The notes beneath the pieces were generated by a model that saw nothing but the letters and a program-made list of their open reading frames with translations, made no database searches and had not been told where the DNA came from. A program made the translations under genes and the position numbers. From Eucalyptus grandis (taxonomy: Eukaryota > Streptophyta > Magnoliopsida > Myrtales > Myrtaceae), in NCBI RefSeq assembly GCF_016545825.1, contig NC_052622.1, forward strand, positions 439,001-503,000: 64,000 nt of DNA, in the 5' to 3' direction. This document shows positions 10,640-22,220 of the stretch, piece by piece (within the stretch, counting starts at the first letter, position 1; each line of letters opens with the position of its first letter).

Positions 10640-11707
10640 GGCGCGTTTGGTAATGCTCTCTAGAACAGATGTTTCTGTTATTTTGTTCTCAAGACTAAAA
10701 ATAGAACAGAAACGTGTTTGGTAAATTCTTTGTTCTCGGAAATAGATCTAAAACAGAAACAAGGCAAAAAAAAGTTACTTCTTGTTCTTAGAAATAATTC
10801 AAGAAACAAGAATCGAGAATCGAGTTTTTTTTTTTTTCACTTTTCTTTTCTTCATTTTTTTTTCTTTCTCTTCCTCCCTTCTTCCCCTAGTTGGTTGCTA
10901 GCCTTGACGCCGGCCAACAATCGGCCAGATGAGGCCTAGCGACCTCGTCGGAGCCTCGCCAGTCCTCGATGAGGTCTAGCAACCTTGCCGGAGCCTCGCC
11001 AACCCTCGATGAGGTTGCCCCGAGCTTGCTAGCCATTGACGAGACCCTCCCGAGCCTCACGGTGGCTAGGGAGGCTCTCTGAGCCTTGCCGTGGCTAGGT
11101 GAGGCCAAGTCTCGCTCGGCCACCGTGAGCCTGACCGGTGGACGGCAAGGCCCCCCAAGCCTCACCATGGCTAGGTGAGGCTCGACCTCACCCAAATCTA
11201 GCGAGGCCAAGCCTCACCTGGCCACTGTGAGCCTCGCCTAAATCTGATGAAGGTGAGCCTTGGTCGGGCAAGGCCGACCTCACGATGGTTGGGTGAGGCC
11301 AAGACTCACCCAACCATGGCAAGGCTCGACCTCGCCAGTGGTCGGGCAAGGTCGACTTGCCCAACCAAGGTGAGGTAGCCTCACCCAGTCATGGCGAGGC
11401 TTCGAGTGACCTTGCTGGTGGCCAGCAAGCTTCCCTCGAGGCCAACCTTACCAACTAGCGATCGGCTAGAGGAAGGAGAAGAAAAAAAAAAAAATAAAAA
11501 ATAATAACATTAGTAATAATTAAAAGAAATTCTAAATTATAAAAATATATCGGGTCATACCAAATATATTTCTCTCCCTGAAACAGAAATTTTGTATAAC
11601 TATCAAATACGTTCAAATGCTCAAAAATTATTTCCGGGAATAAATAAAAAAAAGTATTTTTGAAAAAAAAATTGTTCCCATGTATAGAAACATTATCAAA
11701 TGCACCC
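10640..11707. mobile_element. Fold-back element B with GC-rich core
   Basis: The left end GGCGCGTTTGGTAATG pairs with CATTATCAAATGCACCC at the right. The arms carry AAAACAGAAACA-type sequence near both ends. The core (about 10890-11465) is a dense array of GAGGCT/AGCCTCGCC words broken into short hairpins around TGGCTAGGTGAGG. The frames over the core are repeat-encoded. A relative of this family surrounds the copia fragment at 34.5-36.9 kb. Confidence 0.65.
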
Positions 11708-11811
11708 TAATTGGCAAACCTAATTCATCCCTAAATGAAGATCGACTAAGGGTTTATTTGTTTGAAAGTTTTTTTCATAAATTAGTTTTTTTGGATTTTC
11801 ACATGTTTAAT

Positions 11812-12652
11812 GGGAAAAGTACCAAAATAGTCCTAAACCTTTTGCATTGATATCAATTCAGTCATAAACTTTTTAATTTGACCATTTTAGTCCTAAACCT
11901 TTTATATTGGTACCAATTTAGTCCATCTAGCTAATCTAAGCCGGAAATTGTTGACGTGGCTACCGGCGGTCATATGTGGCGCCACATGGACAAATTTTTA
12001 TAACTTATATATATATTTCAGATTTTTAAATTATTTTTTTTTTTTTTTCCTTTTTTTCTCTTTTTTTTTTTATTTTCTTTTCTCCTTATGCCTTGGCCGG
12101 TGAGGTCACCGGCCAGCCGACCATTGTCGGCCACAGGCTGGTCGAGGCGAGGGGCCCCACGCCCTCGCCGGCCACTGGTGAGGGCCGCTACGCCCTCGCC
12201 TATGGCTGACGAGGGCGCAAAGGCCCTCGCTGGCCGACGAGCAAGGGTTTTGGCCCTCGCCTGGATCTAGGCGGGGGCCGACACCCTCGCTTGTGGCCGG
12301 TGAGGGCGCGATAGCCCTCGCTAGTGGCCGATGAGGGCGCAGGGCCCCTCACCCTAACTAGCTTGTGGCCGACGATGGTTAGCCGGCGGTGACCTCGCCG
12401 GCCAAGGCATAAGGAGAAAAGAAAAGAAAAAAAAAAAAAAAAGTAATTTAAAAAATCTTTAAAAAATATAAAAAATTATAAAATTTGTCAACGTGGCACC
12501 ACATAAAACCACCGGTGGCCACGTTAGCAATTTCCGACTTAAATTAGTCGAATGGACTGAATTAATACCAATGTAAAAAGGTTTATGACTAAATTGGTCC
12601 AATTGAAAAATTTAGGACTGAATTGGTACCAATACAAAAGGTTTAGGACTAA
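11812..12652. mobile_element. Fold-back element C, self-complementary through its core
   Basis: The arms carry ACCAAAATAGTCCTAAACC and TTAGTCC..CTAATCTAAGCCGGAAATTG on the left and their complement on the right (CAATTTCCGACTTAAATTAG.., GGTTTAGGACTAATCC). The inverted repeat continues into the GC-rich core: CTTATGCCTTGGCCGGTGAG near 12086 matches the complement of GACCTCGCCGGCCAAGGCAT near 12389. The core is built of roughly 30-bp words of the type TGGCCGACGAGGGCGC..GCCCTCGC. No coding capacity. Confidence 0.75.
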
Positions 12653-13001
12653 TCCACCTCTCTAAATGATCTTACGGATGCATTTACCTATGTCGCCCTG
12701 GGGTGATCCCATCATTGACTTGGGTGAGTTGAAAGAGAGCCCGACACAGCGCCTCACGGCGGTAGAAGCCATTAGACATGCTTAGGGTCGCTTTGGAATT
12801 TACCACTTTAGTCTTTAGCCGAAAATTAGCTCCTTTTAGTCTCATCAATGGTACCAGAACCAAAAAAAAAAAAAAAAAAAAAGAGTCTCATCAATGGTAA
12901 CGGGCCAAGAAGCTAAAAATGCAACAACAAAAAAAAAGAAAAAAAGAATATCGAGCATGACATAATCAGTAATTTAAAATATTCTGTTAGAGTTCTATCA
13001 G

Positions 13002-13524
13002 GACTTCTTTCTTGGACCTGGGCATTGGATCAACCTATCTCACCCCAAGAATGTCCAACCGCATGCAAATGATGGCTGTGAATCGTTGTCCACCATGCCC
13101 CAACCCAGACCGTGCGCTGGGGCTTCCCGCACGTTCTGACTACAGTTGCCTAACAGTTCTCCTATAGAGCTCGCCGGGCCTCCAGATCATGGATGCCGAG
13201 GATGGTGGCGCGTGGAAACTGGTACCCAAAATCGACGGTGCCCTGCAGGTTCACATCGGAGACCATATCGAAGGGCTGAGCAATGGCTTGTACACAAGTT
13301 TGGTCCACAGGGCTATTTTGAATGGTGAGAGGACAAGGATCTCTATTGCTAGCCTCCACAGTTTGAGCATGGATGAGAAGATAGGCACTGCAAAAGAGCC
13401 GGTGAGTGAGCACCAACCAATGGATTCTCACGTGCGTAGCTTCCGGCATTTCCTAAATTTCTTGCCCACCACTGATTTTGCAGAGGGCAAGAGCTTCATC
13501 AGTACGCTTAGGACTAAGAAGTAG
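13002..13524 (+). pseudogene. 2-oxoglutarate/Fe(II) dioxygenase, last exon, inactivated
   Basis: In one frame from about 13002, after an acceptor-like ATCAG, the translation reads MQMMAVN.CPPCPNPDRALGL, LPARSDYSCLTVLL, stop, SSPGLQIMDAEDG, then KIDGALQVHIGDHIEGLSNG, VHRAILNGERTRISIAS and a C-terminal FLNFL..EGKSFISTLR, ending TAG at 13522-13524. This is the double-stranded beta-helix of plant 2-ODDs, close to flavanone-hydroxylase/DMR6-like enzymes. Two lesions are visible: an in-frame TAG at 13165-13167 where the family has Gln, and Arg (CGT, 13132-13134) instead of the first iron-binding His of the HxD motif. The distal His (VHRA) and the RxS co-substrate motif remain. No 5' exons are recognisable upstream, where a fold-back element lies. 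I infer a dead gene fragment. Confidence 0.82.
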
Positions 13525-13790
13525 TTGTAAGAACAAAATAGCTGTGGTAGTTTCAACTCTTTTCAGTGTGAATGGAATGAGAAATAAGGCAATTTGTAGC
13601 ATCGATACATCTCATTAAAGATTACCAACCATGATACAAAAATACTCGGTCTAAGAGTTCCTCTAGCCTATGAATGAATAACTCATTGTATCAACCATGG
13701 GATGCAAAAATGTGGAGTCTAATGCATTCTGTCGCTGAAATATATGCGTACTCATTCTCCAAGTTGCTTTTGGATAAAAAGAGGTTCATG

Positions 13791-15710
13791 TCATTTCACT
13801 TGTATGGAAGCCACGGATTTGGAAGATTGTCGATTCGCTTCTTTTGGGGACTGCGATCCTCTGAGCTGAAGTTCTGTGGGATCTTGTAGTGTTGGTGATG
13901 ACATTGGAAGATCGATCTGAGCTTGAGATGCAATGTTCGAAGGTAAAGGAATATAAGGGCGATGCACTTGATGGTTCAAATAAGTGTGAAAGCTTCGGGG
14001 CATAAAACTCTGGAAATTTCCCATCGGGTAATATGATGATAAGGGAAAATTCCAATCTGGTGGTGGGAAGTTTGGCTGTATCATCCGAATTCCTCCCTGC
14101 ACAATTGGTGTGGTTAATACTGCCGGATATCAATGAGAAAAGCATATAATTTTTTCAAAAGAAGAAGAACGATGTCATGAAATTGCAACATTCGAGAGTT
14201 TTGTGTGTTTAAAATCTATGGCAATCAAGAATTACGGTATCGAGGCAGTTATGATGGAGAATTGGCACCAAGAACATCAAAGTTCAGGGAAGGAAAGTAA
14301 ATTAGCTCCTTCATACACCTCAATAATAAGCATCGAATTTTCCACTGTATAAACCAATTATACATAAGACGGAATATGAATATGTCGTTCTTACCAGGCA
14401 TGGTCCGACAGAAGGATTGTCCAAGCAAAGATATGGAAACTGATCCACCACTTGCAGAGCATTCTGCTTCTGATAATCAACAAAAGAGGTCATTAGCGAT
14501 GGATATGCGATTCTTGCGTGTTCATTAAAAAAAAAAAAAAAGAAGCTCCTAGCAACATTTATATGTGCTGCAACATCTAGAGAATTTGATGAGGTAATTG
14601 CCTGGAACAATAGAGATAAGACCTTAAGCCTCAAATGATGAAAATGGAGGAACAAGCTAGTTCGCACGAGTTCGACAGATGCACCTGCGAATGTGATGCT
14701 GTGGATGCTGTGGCTTCCTTGACTATCTTTGGAAATGTGACCGAAGAATCTGGGGAGGCATCATCCTGCGTTGGAAATCAAGAAAGGATATCGAATCGTC
14801 CATCCAATTCGTTGTTTTTCCGAGCATATTGGAAGTCAAGAAATGGGATAGATTCGTCTCCAATATTTCTAGAGAGAGAGAGGGAGAGAGAGATTACATG
14901 GTCATGGTCTTGAGAATGCAAATCAAACATGCTCGTCCGGCGCTTCTTCTTGTCGTTGATGACCTGTCGCAGAAAATATTTTTGGGCATGACTCGCGACC
15001 TGAGTTGGCGTCCTGGTGGGCACGAAGTTCTTGCTGATTCCTCTCCAATCCCCCTTCCCAAGCCTTTTCAGACCCTCCAAGAATGTCACGTGCTCCTCCA
15101 TACTCCATGGCTTTCCTGAGAAACTTCCAAAATCCCAAAGTGAACAGATTTCTCCACATTTGCTCGTTCCGGAAAACGACTCGTTATTTCTAATTCAACA
15201 AATCTGGTCCAGAACCGCTTCAGTCAATCTTTAGAATTTCAATTATCAGAATCCATTCTCAGTCATAATTCGATACCGTCAGGTGCATCATGATGAAGAT
15301 CATACGTACGATATAATCTGTATCCTATAAAAATAGTATTCTTTCTCTATTTCTTGTGATTCTGTTACAACAGAATCACATCTTCTTTTCTGTTCTTGAA
15401 AAAGAAAACAACAAAAGCACACACCTTTCTTCCTTTCACGAGCAGCTTTGGCTTCTTGAGAATGGTGATTGGGGTCGTCAGAGAGATAACCACGTGGATC
15501 GACCACGGCTAATTCCGAGCTCTTGTTGCACGACGAAGATCTCATGTTCTCGACGCTCAAGCTCTTCTTCATCGACGCTCGCGAGTTTTCCGACACATAC
15601 ACGCCGAACAGCTTCACGCACCCCTTCCCGTTGCACGTTCTCGAATTGTGACCATTGTAGCCACAGTGCGAACACTTTCGACCCCCGCACGTCACCGCTT
15701 CTTTCACCAT
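13791..15710 (-). CDS. One-repeat (SHAQKYF) MYB transcription factor, repressor type
   Basis: Six exons, all joining in phase: 15710-15425, 15115-14898, 14765-14685, 14601-14557 (tentative), 14469-14395 and 14096-13791; 336 aa. The N-terminus has a CCHC zinc knuckle C13-x2-C-x4-H-x4-C26 followed by KLFGV (33-37), the R/KLFGV repression motif. Exon 2 gives the single MYB repeat KPWSMEEHVTFLEGLKRLGK..WRGISKNFV..RTPTQVASHAQKYFLRQ, followed by KKKRR and SMFDL. The C-terminal exon is Pro/Ser/Gln-rich. This matches the KUA1/MYBS3/MYB1R class, nuclear repressors acting in sugar, light, ABA and growth control through I-box/TATCCA elements. An in-frame ATG 13 codons upstream (15749) is an alternative start; I chose 15710 because it sits just before the zinc knuckle. 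TATATA at about 15919 (minus-strand upstream) could be the TATA box. Confidence 0.85.
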
Positions 15711-15819
15711 CTCTTTCCTTCCTTGCTCCGTTTCTAGCTTGAGAAACACAAAGCTTCAAACCCTTCTCTTCAGTTCCAGGAACCGACATTGAATAAAACC
15801 CAATTGCATCTTGCAATAG

Positions 15820-16739
15820 CTATGGCCCTGCGAGGGTTTATGGTCGGATCGGATTAACGATCGGAGAGGATGGTGGTTTTGGTCAGGATCCTCTCACGAT
15901 CTTTTATCTCTAACTTTTCCTATATATGACATTCAGGAGTATAACATCTGATGCCTGCTCTCTCTCCCTATAAAAATAACTAGGACATTGCTGGCTTTCG
16001 TTATCTTTAAGTGGCTTAACAAATTTCAATGAATCAGATAATAAGCTGGATCCTCCAAAATCGCTCGTGCTCCCAACTAGGTAAGCCTAGCTGGTTTTTG
16101 GACAATTTTCTTAGATACAGGCTATCTCCGATTTTCCTTTTTAAAGTATTTTCTTTTACGATAAGAGGTTTACAAGGTTTAAAAAGAAATACTAATGGGG
16201 GTGAGGAGAGATTATTAAGCACCCTCACCGTAAATGATCTCTGTCTAGATCACATAAAATTCATTAATTCATCGTATTTAAGCTTTGTAATCGTGTCTGG
16301 ATTTAATTTTATGAACGGGATCAATTCTAGATAAAGTGGAACTCTTTATAACTTATGTTTGTATTCTTCTTCCATTTTGGATAGAGAATCCTGGTTGGAC
16401 AAGGTAATTTGGCCCTCTTTCTATATTCTACGTATTATGGATGAAGAAATCCCAGACAGCATATATTGATGAGTAATGTAAAACATTAAGAAGAAATCAA
16501 AAAGTGATAATGTCTCAGAGAGATCAAAAACATAATCATCGATATATGTGTGTGATCAATAAAGTTACCGAAATTGAAAAATAAAATCGCTGTGAAATCC
16601 TTTTTCCTCGTTCGGCTCAAATTTCTCGCCCCAATTAATGGCCACGTTCCATACATGGAAAATCTAAACAATCCAGCTACAAGGCTAGGACATCTCCAGA
16701 GTACAACCTGGTTTAAATTTAGTGTTCTTGGACTTAAAA
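15820..16739. other. Intergenic between MYB and CCCH genes
   Basis: Holds the MYB promoter side and the CCCH gene's 3' flank. AT-rich, with no coding or repeat feature that I could support. Confidence 0.4.
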
Positions 16740-17435
16740 CTAATTATCCACTAAATCGGAGATCCAACCAAGATGTGATAAATCCATAACCGGGGCATCC
16801 CATCCGGCTTTCACTTTTTCCAATTCGCCATCGCCATCGTCGTCATCGCTGCCTCTTACGCTCAATCTCCTCGGGCTCTTCAAGAGATCCGACACTTTAT
16901 CACCCACTTCGACGTCAGACCCCACGTTTCCTCTCGGCGACCCGGGCGTCCTCGCCGGCGCGACCCTCCGCGATCCGTGAATCTCCACCACTCGCGGCCG
17001 GTGTGCGCTCCTGCTGCACTTGTACTTGGTCTCGGGGCGGAGTTCGTCGGGCGAGTGGGCGAAGAAGCAGACCTTGCGCTGGCAGAACTCGCCGCCATTG
17101 CACGCGCGCGTGCGGTACCGGGCAGGGTGGAGCCAGTACTCGAAGACGCCGTGGGCGAACTCGCAAGAACTGCCCTTGAGGCAGCTGCCGCCACGGAAGG
17201 CAGGACAGGCGACCGCCGCGTAGCGGACCTTGCGGGGATCGCGACGCTGGGCCTTCTCGCCACGGTGGGCATAGGGGCACTCAGTCCAGTCGTGGCTCCG
17301 CGTGCGGGGACAGCGCTTCACTTTGTAAGCGTACATGCGAAACTCGTCCGAGTTGTAAACCTCGTCGAACTTGCTGCATGCGGGGTCATCCGGGAAACCC
17401 CAACCCCCATTCCGATTCTTGATTCCTTTCAACAT
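16740..17435 (-). CDS. RR-TZF tandem CCCH zinc-finger protein
   Basis: Single exon, 231 aa. An arginine-rich region with a CHCH-like element (C42, C53, H57) precedes two fingers: C77-x7-C-x5-C-x3-H95, 16 residues, then C112-x5-C-x4-C-x3-H127. This spacing is the diagnostic plant RR-TZF pattern (AtTZF1-6/C3H20/C3H23 class). Family members bind AU-rich RNA, shuttle between nucleus and cytoplasmic granules and act in ABA, GA and stress responses. The C-terminal part is Ser/Asp/Arg-rich. At 231 aa it lacks ankyrin repeats and belongs with the short members. TATATA at about 17627-17632 lies about 190 bp upstream on the minus strand. Confidence 0.9.
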   Translation of the reverse strand: MLKGIKNRNGGWGFPDDPACSKFDEVYNSDEFRMYAYKVKRCPRTRSHDWTECPYAHRGEKAQRRDPRKVRYAAVACPAFRGGSCLKGSSCEFAHGVFEYWLHPARYRTRACNGGEFCQRKVCFFAHSPDELRPETKYKCSRSAHRPRVVEIHGSRRVAPARTPGSPRGNVGSDVEVGDKVSDLLKSPRRLSVRGSDDDDGDGELEKVKAGWDAPVMDLSHLGWISDLVDN

Positions 17436-17699
17436 GTTACACGACCACGTCCGAGGAGCGACCCACTATTTCCTCCTCTTCGATTTCTTCTTGGTATATG
17501 CGAAGAACGATAAGTGCGTGCACGCAGGCGACGAATCCTTCAAAAAGAATGGGCGTGGAGTTCAAACGCTACACTATCAGCCTAGGGTTTGAGATGAGAG
17601 TCCATGCGCGGATGGAAGATCACTGCTATATACGGGATGGGCAGACGAGAGTATCTGTAACAGAAGGGAAGGAGAAAGATCAAATAGCTTGCCAAGAAA

Positions 17700-19890
17700 T
17701 TTAAGGGGCCCACGTGAAATGTGTAGGATCTTGAACTGAAAATGTTATGGATAATTATGGCGTAATTGACAAGGAGAGAGAGATAGAGATCAATGAGATA
17801 AGAGATAGTGAAGAAGAAAACCACAAAAAGATACCAACGCGCTGAATTTATACCCATAGATTGTGGAAGCAGAAGGAAAGAGGGGATCCATTTATAGGAA
17901 AATGGGTAGGGTCGAGTTAGAAGTGGAACCAATCTAAAATTCTTAACCAATGTCGGGTTAAAAGCGAACTCGACGTTTGTTGGTTTCTGTCGGTTTTGGG
18001 GGCCATCAGAGCTTGACCGTAACGGACAACGTCCTCCCAGTGGGACAGTCAGGGAGTGAGGTCAGAAACAACAAAGAGAGAAAAAACGAGGAGGAGAGGC
18101 AGGGAGAGTTAACGTAAGAGCGACATCAGGTGAACATGAGTGGGCGCTAGCGAGACAGTTGTGAGGCGATCCCGACGAAAATCGGCCAGCTTTTGAGCAC
18201 CCCTCACCACCACCGATCCGGTCCCGGTGGATCGTGGCCCTTCTTGTGTCGTCATCGGCGTCCAGCAATGCTACGTGTGCGTATGTGCGTATGCACCGCG
18301 ATGGGGCGCATTAATCAGGTGACGTGGCAGGATTTAATTGGAATCGACCTTTAGATTATATTATATATCGTAGTCAATATCCGTCAATGCAAAAATAAAA
18401 ATAAAAAGACTGAATTTTGGTTACTGTCGATAAGTGATGCATTTTACTCGATGAGGGTAGATTTTGATAAGAAACAAATGTTATCGATAAATAGAAGTAC
18501 CTCGAAAGTAATCAACATTTTGTCAATGAAGTCATTGACAACGCAATGTGAATGTTATCGATGAGAGTCTTCATCAAGAATTGACAAGTCATTGATAAAG
18601 TCATCGAGAATGAACGGTCTAATATAAAAACATAACCGCTAATTGATTATGTTTATATTTGCTAATTTAGGATGTTTATAACTTTTTTATGCTGCATTTG
18701 ATAGTCCAAATTCAAATTACGGTAGGATGAGATAAAATAGAATAATCGACATTCATAAAGTAGAAAATCACATCCTATATTTAGTGTCACTTAAAAAAGT
18801 TTACAAATCTTTGAAAATTCTCATAATATCCTTTCTCTCTCTTAAATCGTTCCTCCGCTCTTGGACACTTCACTTGTTTCGCTAACGCGATAGCCACCGG
18901 AAGCTTTCGCCCATACCATCCCCTGCCGATGGCTCCGAATCCAACCACATCTCCCTATACGCTAATTGCCCCCTCTATCGCGCATCAATCATCGGCCCCA
19001 TCCTCCTCTCCGTCCCTCCTCTGGCCGTGTTTCTTGGCGACTCGACGGCGACAACAATCACGCAATGGGCGATGTCATTGGCGGTCGCGAAAACAGTAAT
19101 GGAGGAGGAGCAGATAACGGGGTTGAATTATGAGAAACTAATAGCAATGAATTGAAGGAAATTGGCTATGTGAATGGTCATGACAGTCACTTGAGTCTCC
19201 TGGAAGAGGACGAGGAGAAGGGGACGGTGAGAAAGGTCAATTTCAATTGATTTTCCATATTGGATAATCGAACCACGAGGACGATGCGAACACAAGCGAG
19301 CTGAGAACCACGCTTCATAAATGGAGAGCAGCCAGACATCTGCAAAAAGTGTCGAGAATTGTAGGTTCGTCGCATGTGTTTGTCGAATGCATTAGCCCCA
19401 TCATTGAAGATAATAGAGTCTGTCATTTAAAAAAAAAAAAAAAAATTCAAATCTAGGTCAATCGCACCTCTTAGGCTGGAATTTTTTTTCTGGCATTTTT
19501 ATACGAGTTTATACAATTCAAAGGATGTTGCCAAATACTGAAGAAGGTAATTTTTTTATCATCGTGGATAGTGGATAGTGTAACTTCTTGTAATATATAA
19601 TTAGAGATTTATTTGTTTATTCAAATTTAATAATCGCTTGTATAAATACAACATTGTACTCTTTGTAAAAAAACCTAGATCAATTACAAAAATCACCCTT
19701 CTCCCGCAATTTACCATGTGCGTACCTTTAGCTTCCTTCTTATTTACTTTTATGTCCAAAATCAACAAAGCATCCTGCACAACTTTTGTCAATTTTTATC
19801 AGTCCCTCCGTCCTTAGAAAGATATTTCATCTTTTTGAGTAAAACAATATCTAACAAAAAATTTAGCCACTAGTTTAGTGTATGAACCTT
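17700..19890. other. Intergenic region
   Basis: AT-rich with no supported gene. At 18420-18610 the words TTATCGAT, CTCGATGAG and CATTGATAAAG recur without strict period. At about 18860-19150 a more GC-rich patch has an open plus-strand frame (LSVPPLAVFLGDS) that I cannot assign and that lacks a convincing start. Confidence 0.35.
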
Positions 19891-22220
19891 GGGAAAAGTA
19901 CAAAAAAAAGACCTAAACCAATTGCATTTATCCAATTCAACTATAAAATTTTCAATTGTACCAATTGAATTCTAAACATTTTAAAGATTTGTCAATATAA
20001 TATATTTGGCCATTTTTTACCCAAAATTAGTGACATGTGTCACGGTCCGTGAATCCTCCCATACTCGTGACACTTATGAGTGGCGCTTGGGGTTATCTGG
20101 TGAAGAGTGAGAGGCGAAGGGTAGAACACTGGCGGTCCGTGGGAGTGGCGTTAGGACGGTTGGTGCTAGGAGTTCTAGGATAGAAGGATTACAACACTTA
20201 GGAGCTCACGAAGACGGGGTAGGCCTCCGTGCACAAACGGTCGGGAGCTGATGCCGCTCTCTCCCGACGAGGCCATGGCAGGCCGAAACCGGTTGTTGTG
20301 CCTAAAGAGAACTACTACCTTACTCGATGGACTAGACGCCCGAGCGAAGGCTGGGCGTCTCGATGGACTAGACGCCCGAGCGAAGCTGGGCGTGGTAGGG
20401 TCTCGCACGAAGAATCATTCACCGTATCGTTCGTGGGTGACTAAAGAAAGGGCGCCCGGCGAATTCCGCTCGTTGGGCGCCCGCGGGTCGTTCCGAGGCC
20501 AAGGAAACTCTCGGCCCGTGACAAGTGGTATCGGAGCAGAATCCCTCCAGTGGCGAGTGAGCAAGTCGGAGAATCGGACTCCTCGCTCATGTGCGGGTCA
20601 AGCAGATAAGTCCTAGTGGATGGGTGCTAGGACGAGTCGGCTTCTCGTCGAGCAGAATGCGAAGTTAGAGAAGAACCGAACCCTCGCTGAATAGGGATAA
20701 AGTTCCTGGATCGATCGGTGAATACGAAGAAGAGGTCTCCGCTGCGTTTTCAACAAGAAAAGAACCTCCATTGGTTTCTTTGGGGTCAAGATGTTGATTA
20801 GGTTGAAATGGTGCTTTGCCAAAAAGATGCGGTTGGCGAAAAATGCCACACTTGCCGAAAGCGCAGTGGATCAAGGCCGAGCGGGTTGAGATCAAAAGAG
20901 GCCACCAATGGAGCAAAACCTGCTTTGTTGGGCGAGCGTGACCGTTCGATGTGAATTCCTAAAAGTGACACATCAATGGTTAATTTACGCAAGGAAGCGG
21001 CAGAGTAGAGATCACAACGAGGGCGTTGCGAATTGAGTGGGGGAGAATGTCATGGTCCGTGAATCCTCCCGTACTCGTGACACTTGTGAGTGGCGCTTGG
21101 GGTTATCGGTGAAGAGTGAGAGGCGAAGGGTAGAACACAACCGGTCCGTGGGAGTGGCGTCGGGACGGTTGGTGCTAGGAGTTACGGGATAGAAGGATTA
21201 CAACACTTAGGAGCTCGAAGACGGGGTAGGCCTCCCGTGCACAACCGGTCGAGAGCGATGCCGCTCTCCGACGAGGCCATGGCGGGCGAAACCGGTTGTT
21301 GTGCCTAAAAAGAACTCTTTGCCTTACTCGATGGACTAGACGCCCGAGCGAAGGCGGGCGTGGTAGGGTCTCGCACGAAGAATCATTCACCGTATCGTTC
21401 GTGGAACAGCTAAAGAAAGGGCTGGCCTAGCGAATTCCGCTCGTTGGGCGCTCGCGGGTCGTTCCGAGGCCAAGGAAACTCTCGGCCCGTGACACATGCA
21501 TGTCAGTCGTCTTACATGGACACAAACAAATTTTAATATTTTTTTCTGAATTTAAAAAAAAAACTTTTCTTTTCTTTTCTTTTTTTTTTTTTGTTTTTTT
21601 TTTTACAAACTCTACGCTGGTATACGATAAGGGCCATGACACCCTTGCTGCCCATAGACAACGGGCTTGCAACCCTCGCATATGCTTAGCAAGAGAATCA
21701 TGGCCCTCGCCTAGACCAGACAAGTGCGTCACGGCCCTTGCCGGCCAATAGAAGAAGGTTGTGGCTCTCTCTTGAATATGGGTGAGGGAGAATCATGGCC
21801 CTCCTGACCAGACAAGTGGGGTTGGCGGCCTCTATGGGAAGGGGCTCGGCCTCACTGGGTGGGCGGTCACTTGCAGCGGGTGAGGGTTGGCCGGCAAGGG
21901 CGAGGGCCTGGTGCCCTCACCTGCGGCTGGTAGGGTTGGCCTACGACCTTGCAGGCCCTTGGTTGAAAATATAAAAAGAAGAAAAATAAAAATAAAAATT
22001 CAAAAGAAATTAAAAAAAGTTATCTTATATCGGACGTGCTCCACATCCGTATAACGGTTGGTTTCTATGTGAGTTGATTTTTTGCCAAATTTGTCCCGGA
22101 GATAAATCGTCAAATACATTGATAAATCGTTAAATCTTTAAATCTGTCAAAAGATTTAACGTTTAAGACTCAATTGGTAGAAAATCAATACATATAGAAA
22201 TTTTTTTGGTACCTTTTCCC
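19891..22220. mobile_element. Fold-back element D, split by an LTR element
   Basis: The left arm (19891-20037: GGGAAAAGTAC, TACCAATTGAATTCTAAAC, TTTGGCCATTTTTTACC) pairs with the right arm (about 22020-22220: GTTTAAGACTCAATTGGTAG, GGTACCTTTTCCC). The GC-rich core (about 21630-21960) has GGCCCTCGCC and GGGTGAGGG words like those of elements B, C and E. The left arm is interrupted at 20038 by the LTR element listed separately. Confidence 0.65.
20038..21494 (+). mobile_element. Small non-autonomous LTR retroelement (TRIM-like)
   Basis: Two LTRs, 20038-20523 (486 bp) and 21048-21494 (447 bp), both start TGTCAYGGTCCGTGAATCC and end CTCGGCCCGTGACA. Just inside the 5' LTR, TGGTATCGGAGC (20526-20537) matches the plant initiator-tRNA-Met primer site with one change. 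Just before the 3' LTR lies a purine tract TGGGGGAGAA. The internal region is only 524 bp and has no gag or pol. CATG flanks both ends (20034-20037 and 21495-21498), a likely 4-bp remnant of the target duplication. LTR1 carries an extra copy of a 36-bp unit (20323-20358 and 20359-20393) that LTR2 has once. Confidence 0.88.

Noticed and set aside
10887..11210. Frames over the GC-rich cores of fold-back elements (also 26748-27243 and 12088-12270)
   Set aside because: Repeat words keep several frames open at once; no homology or codon signal.
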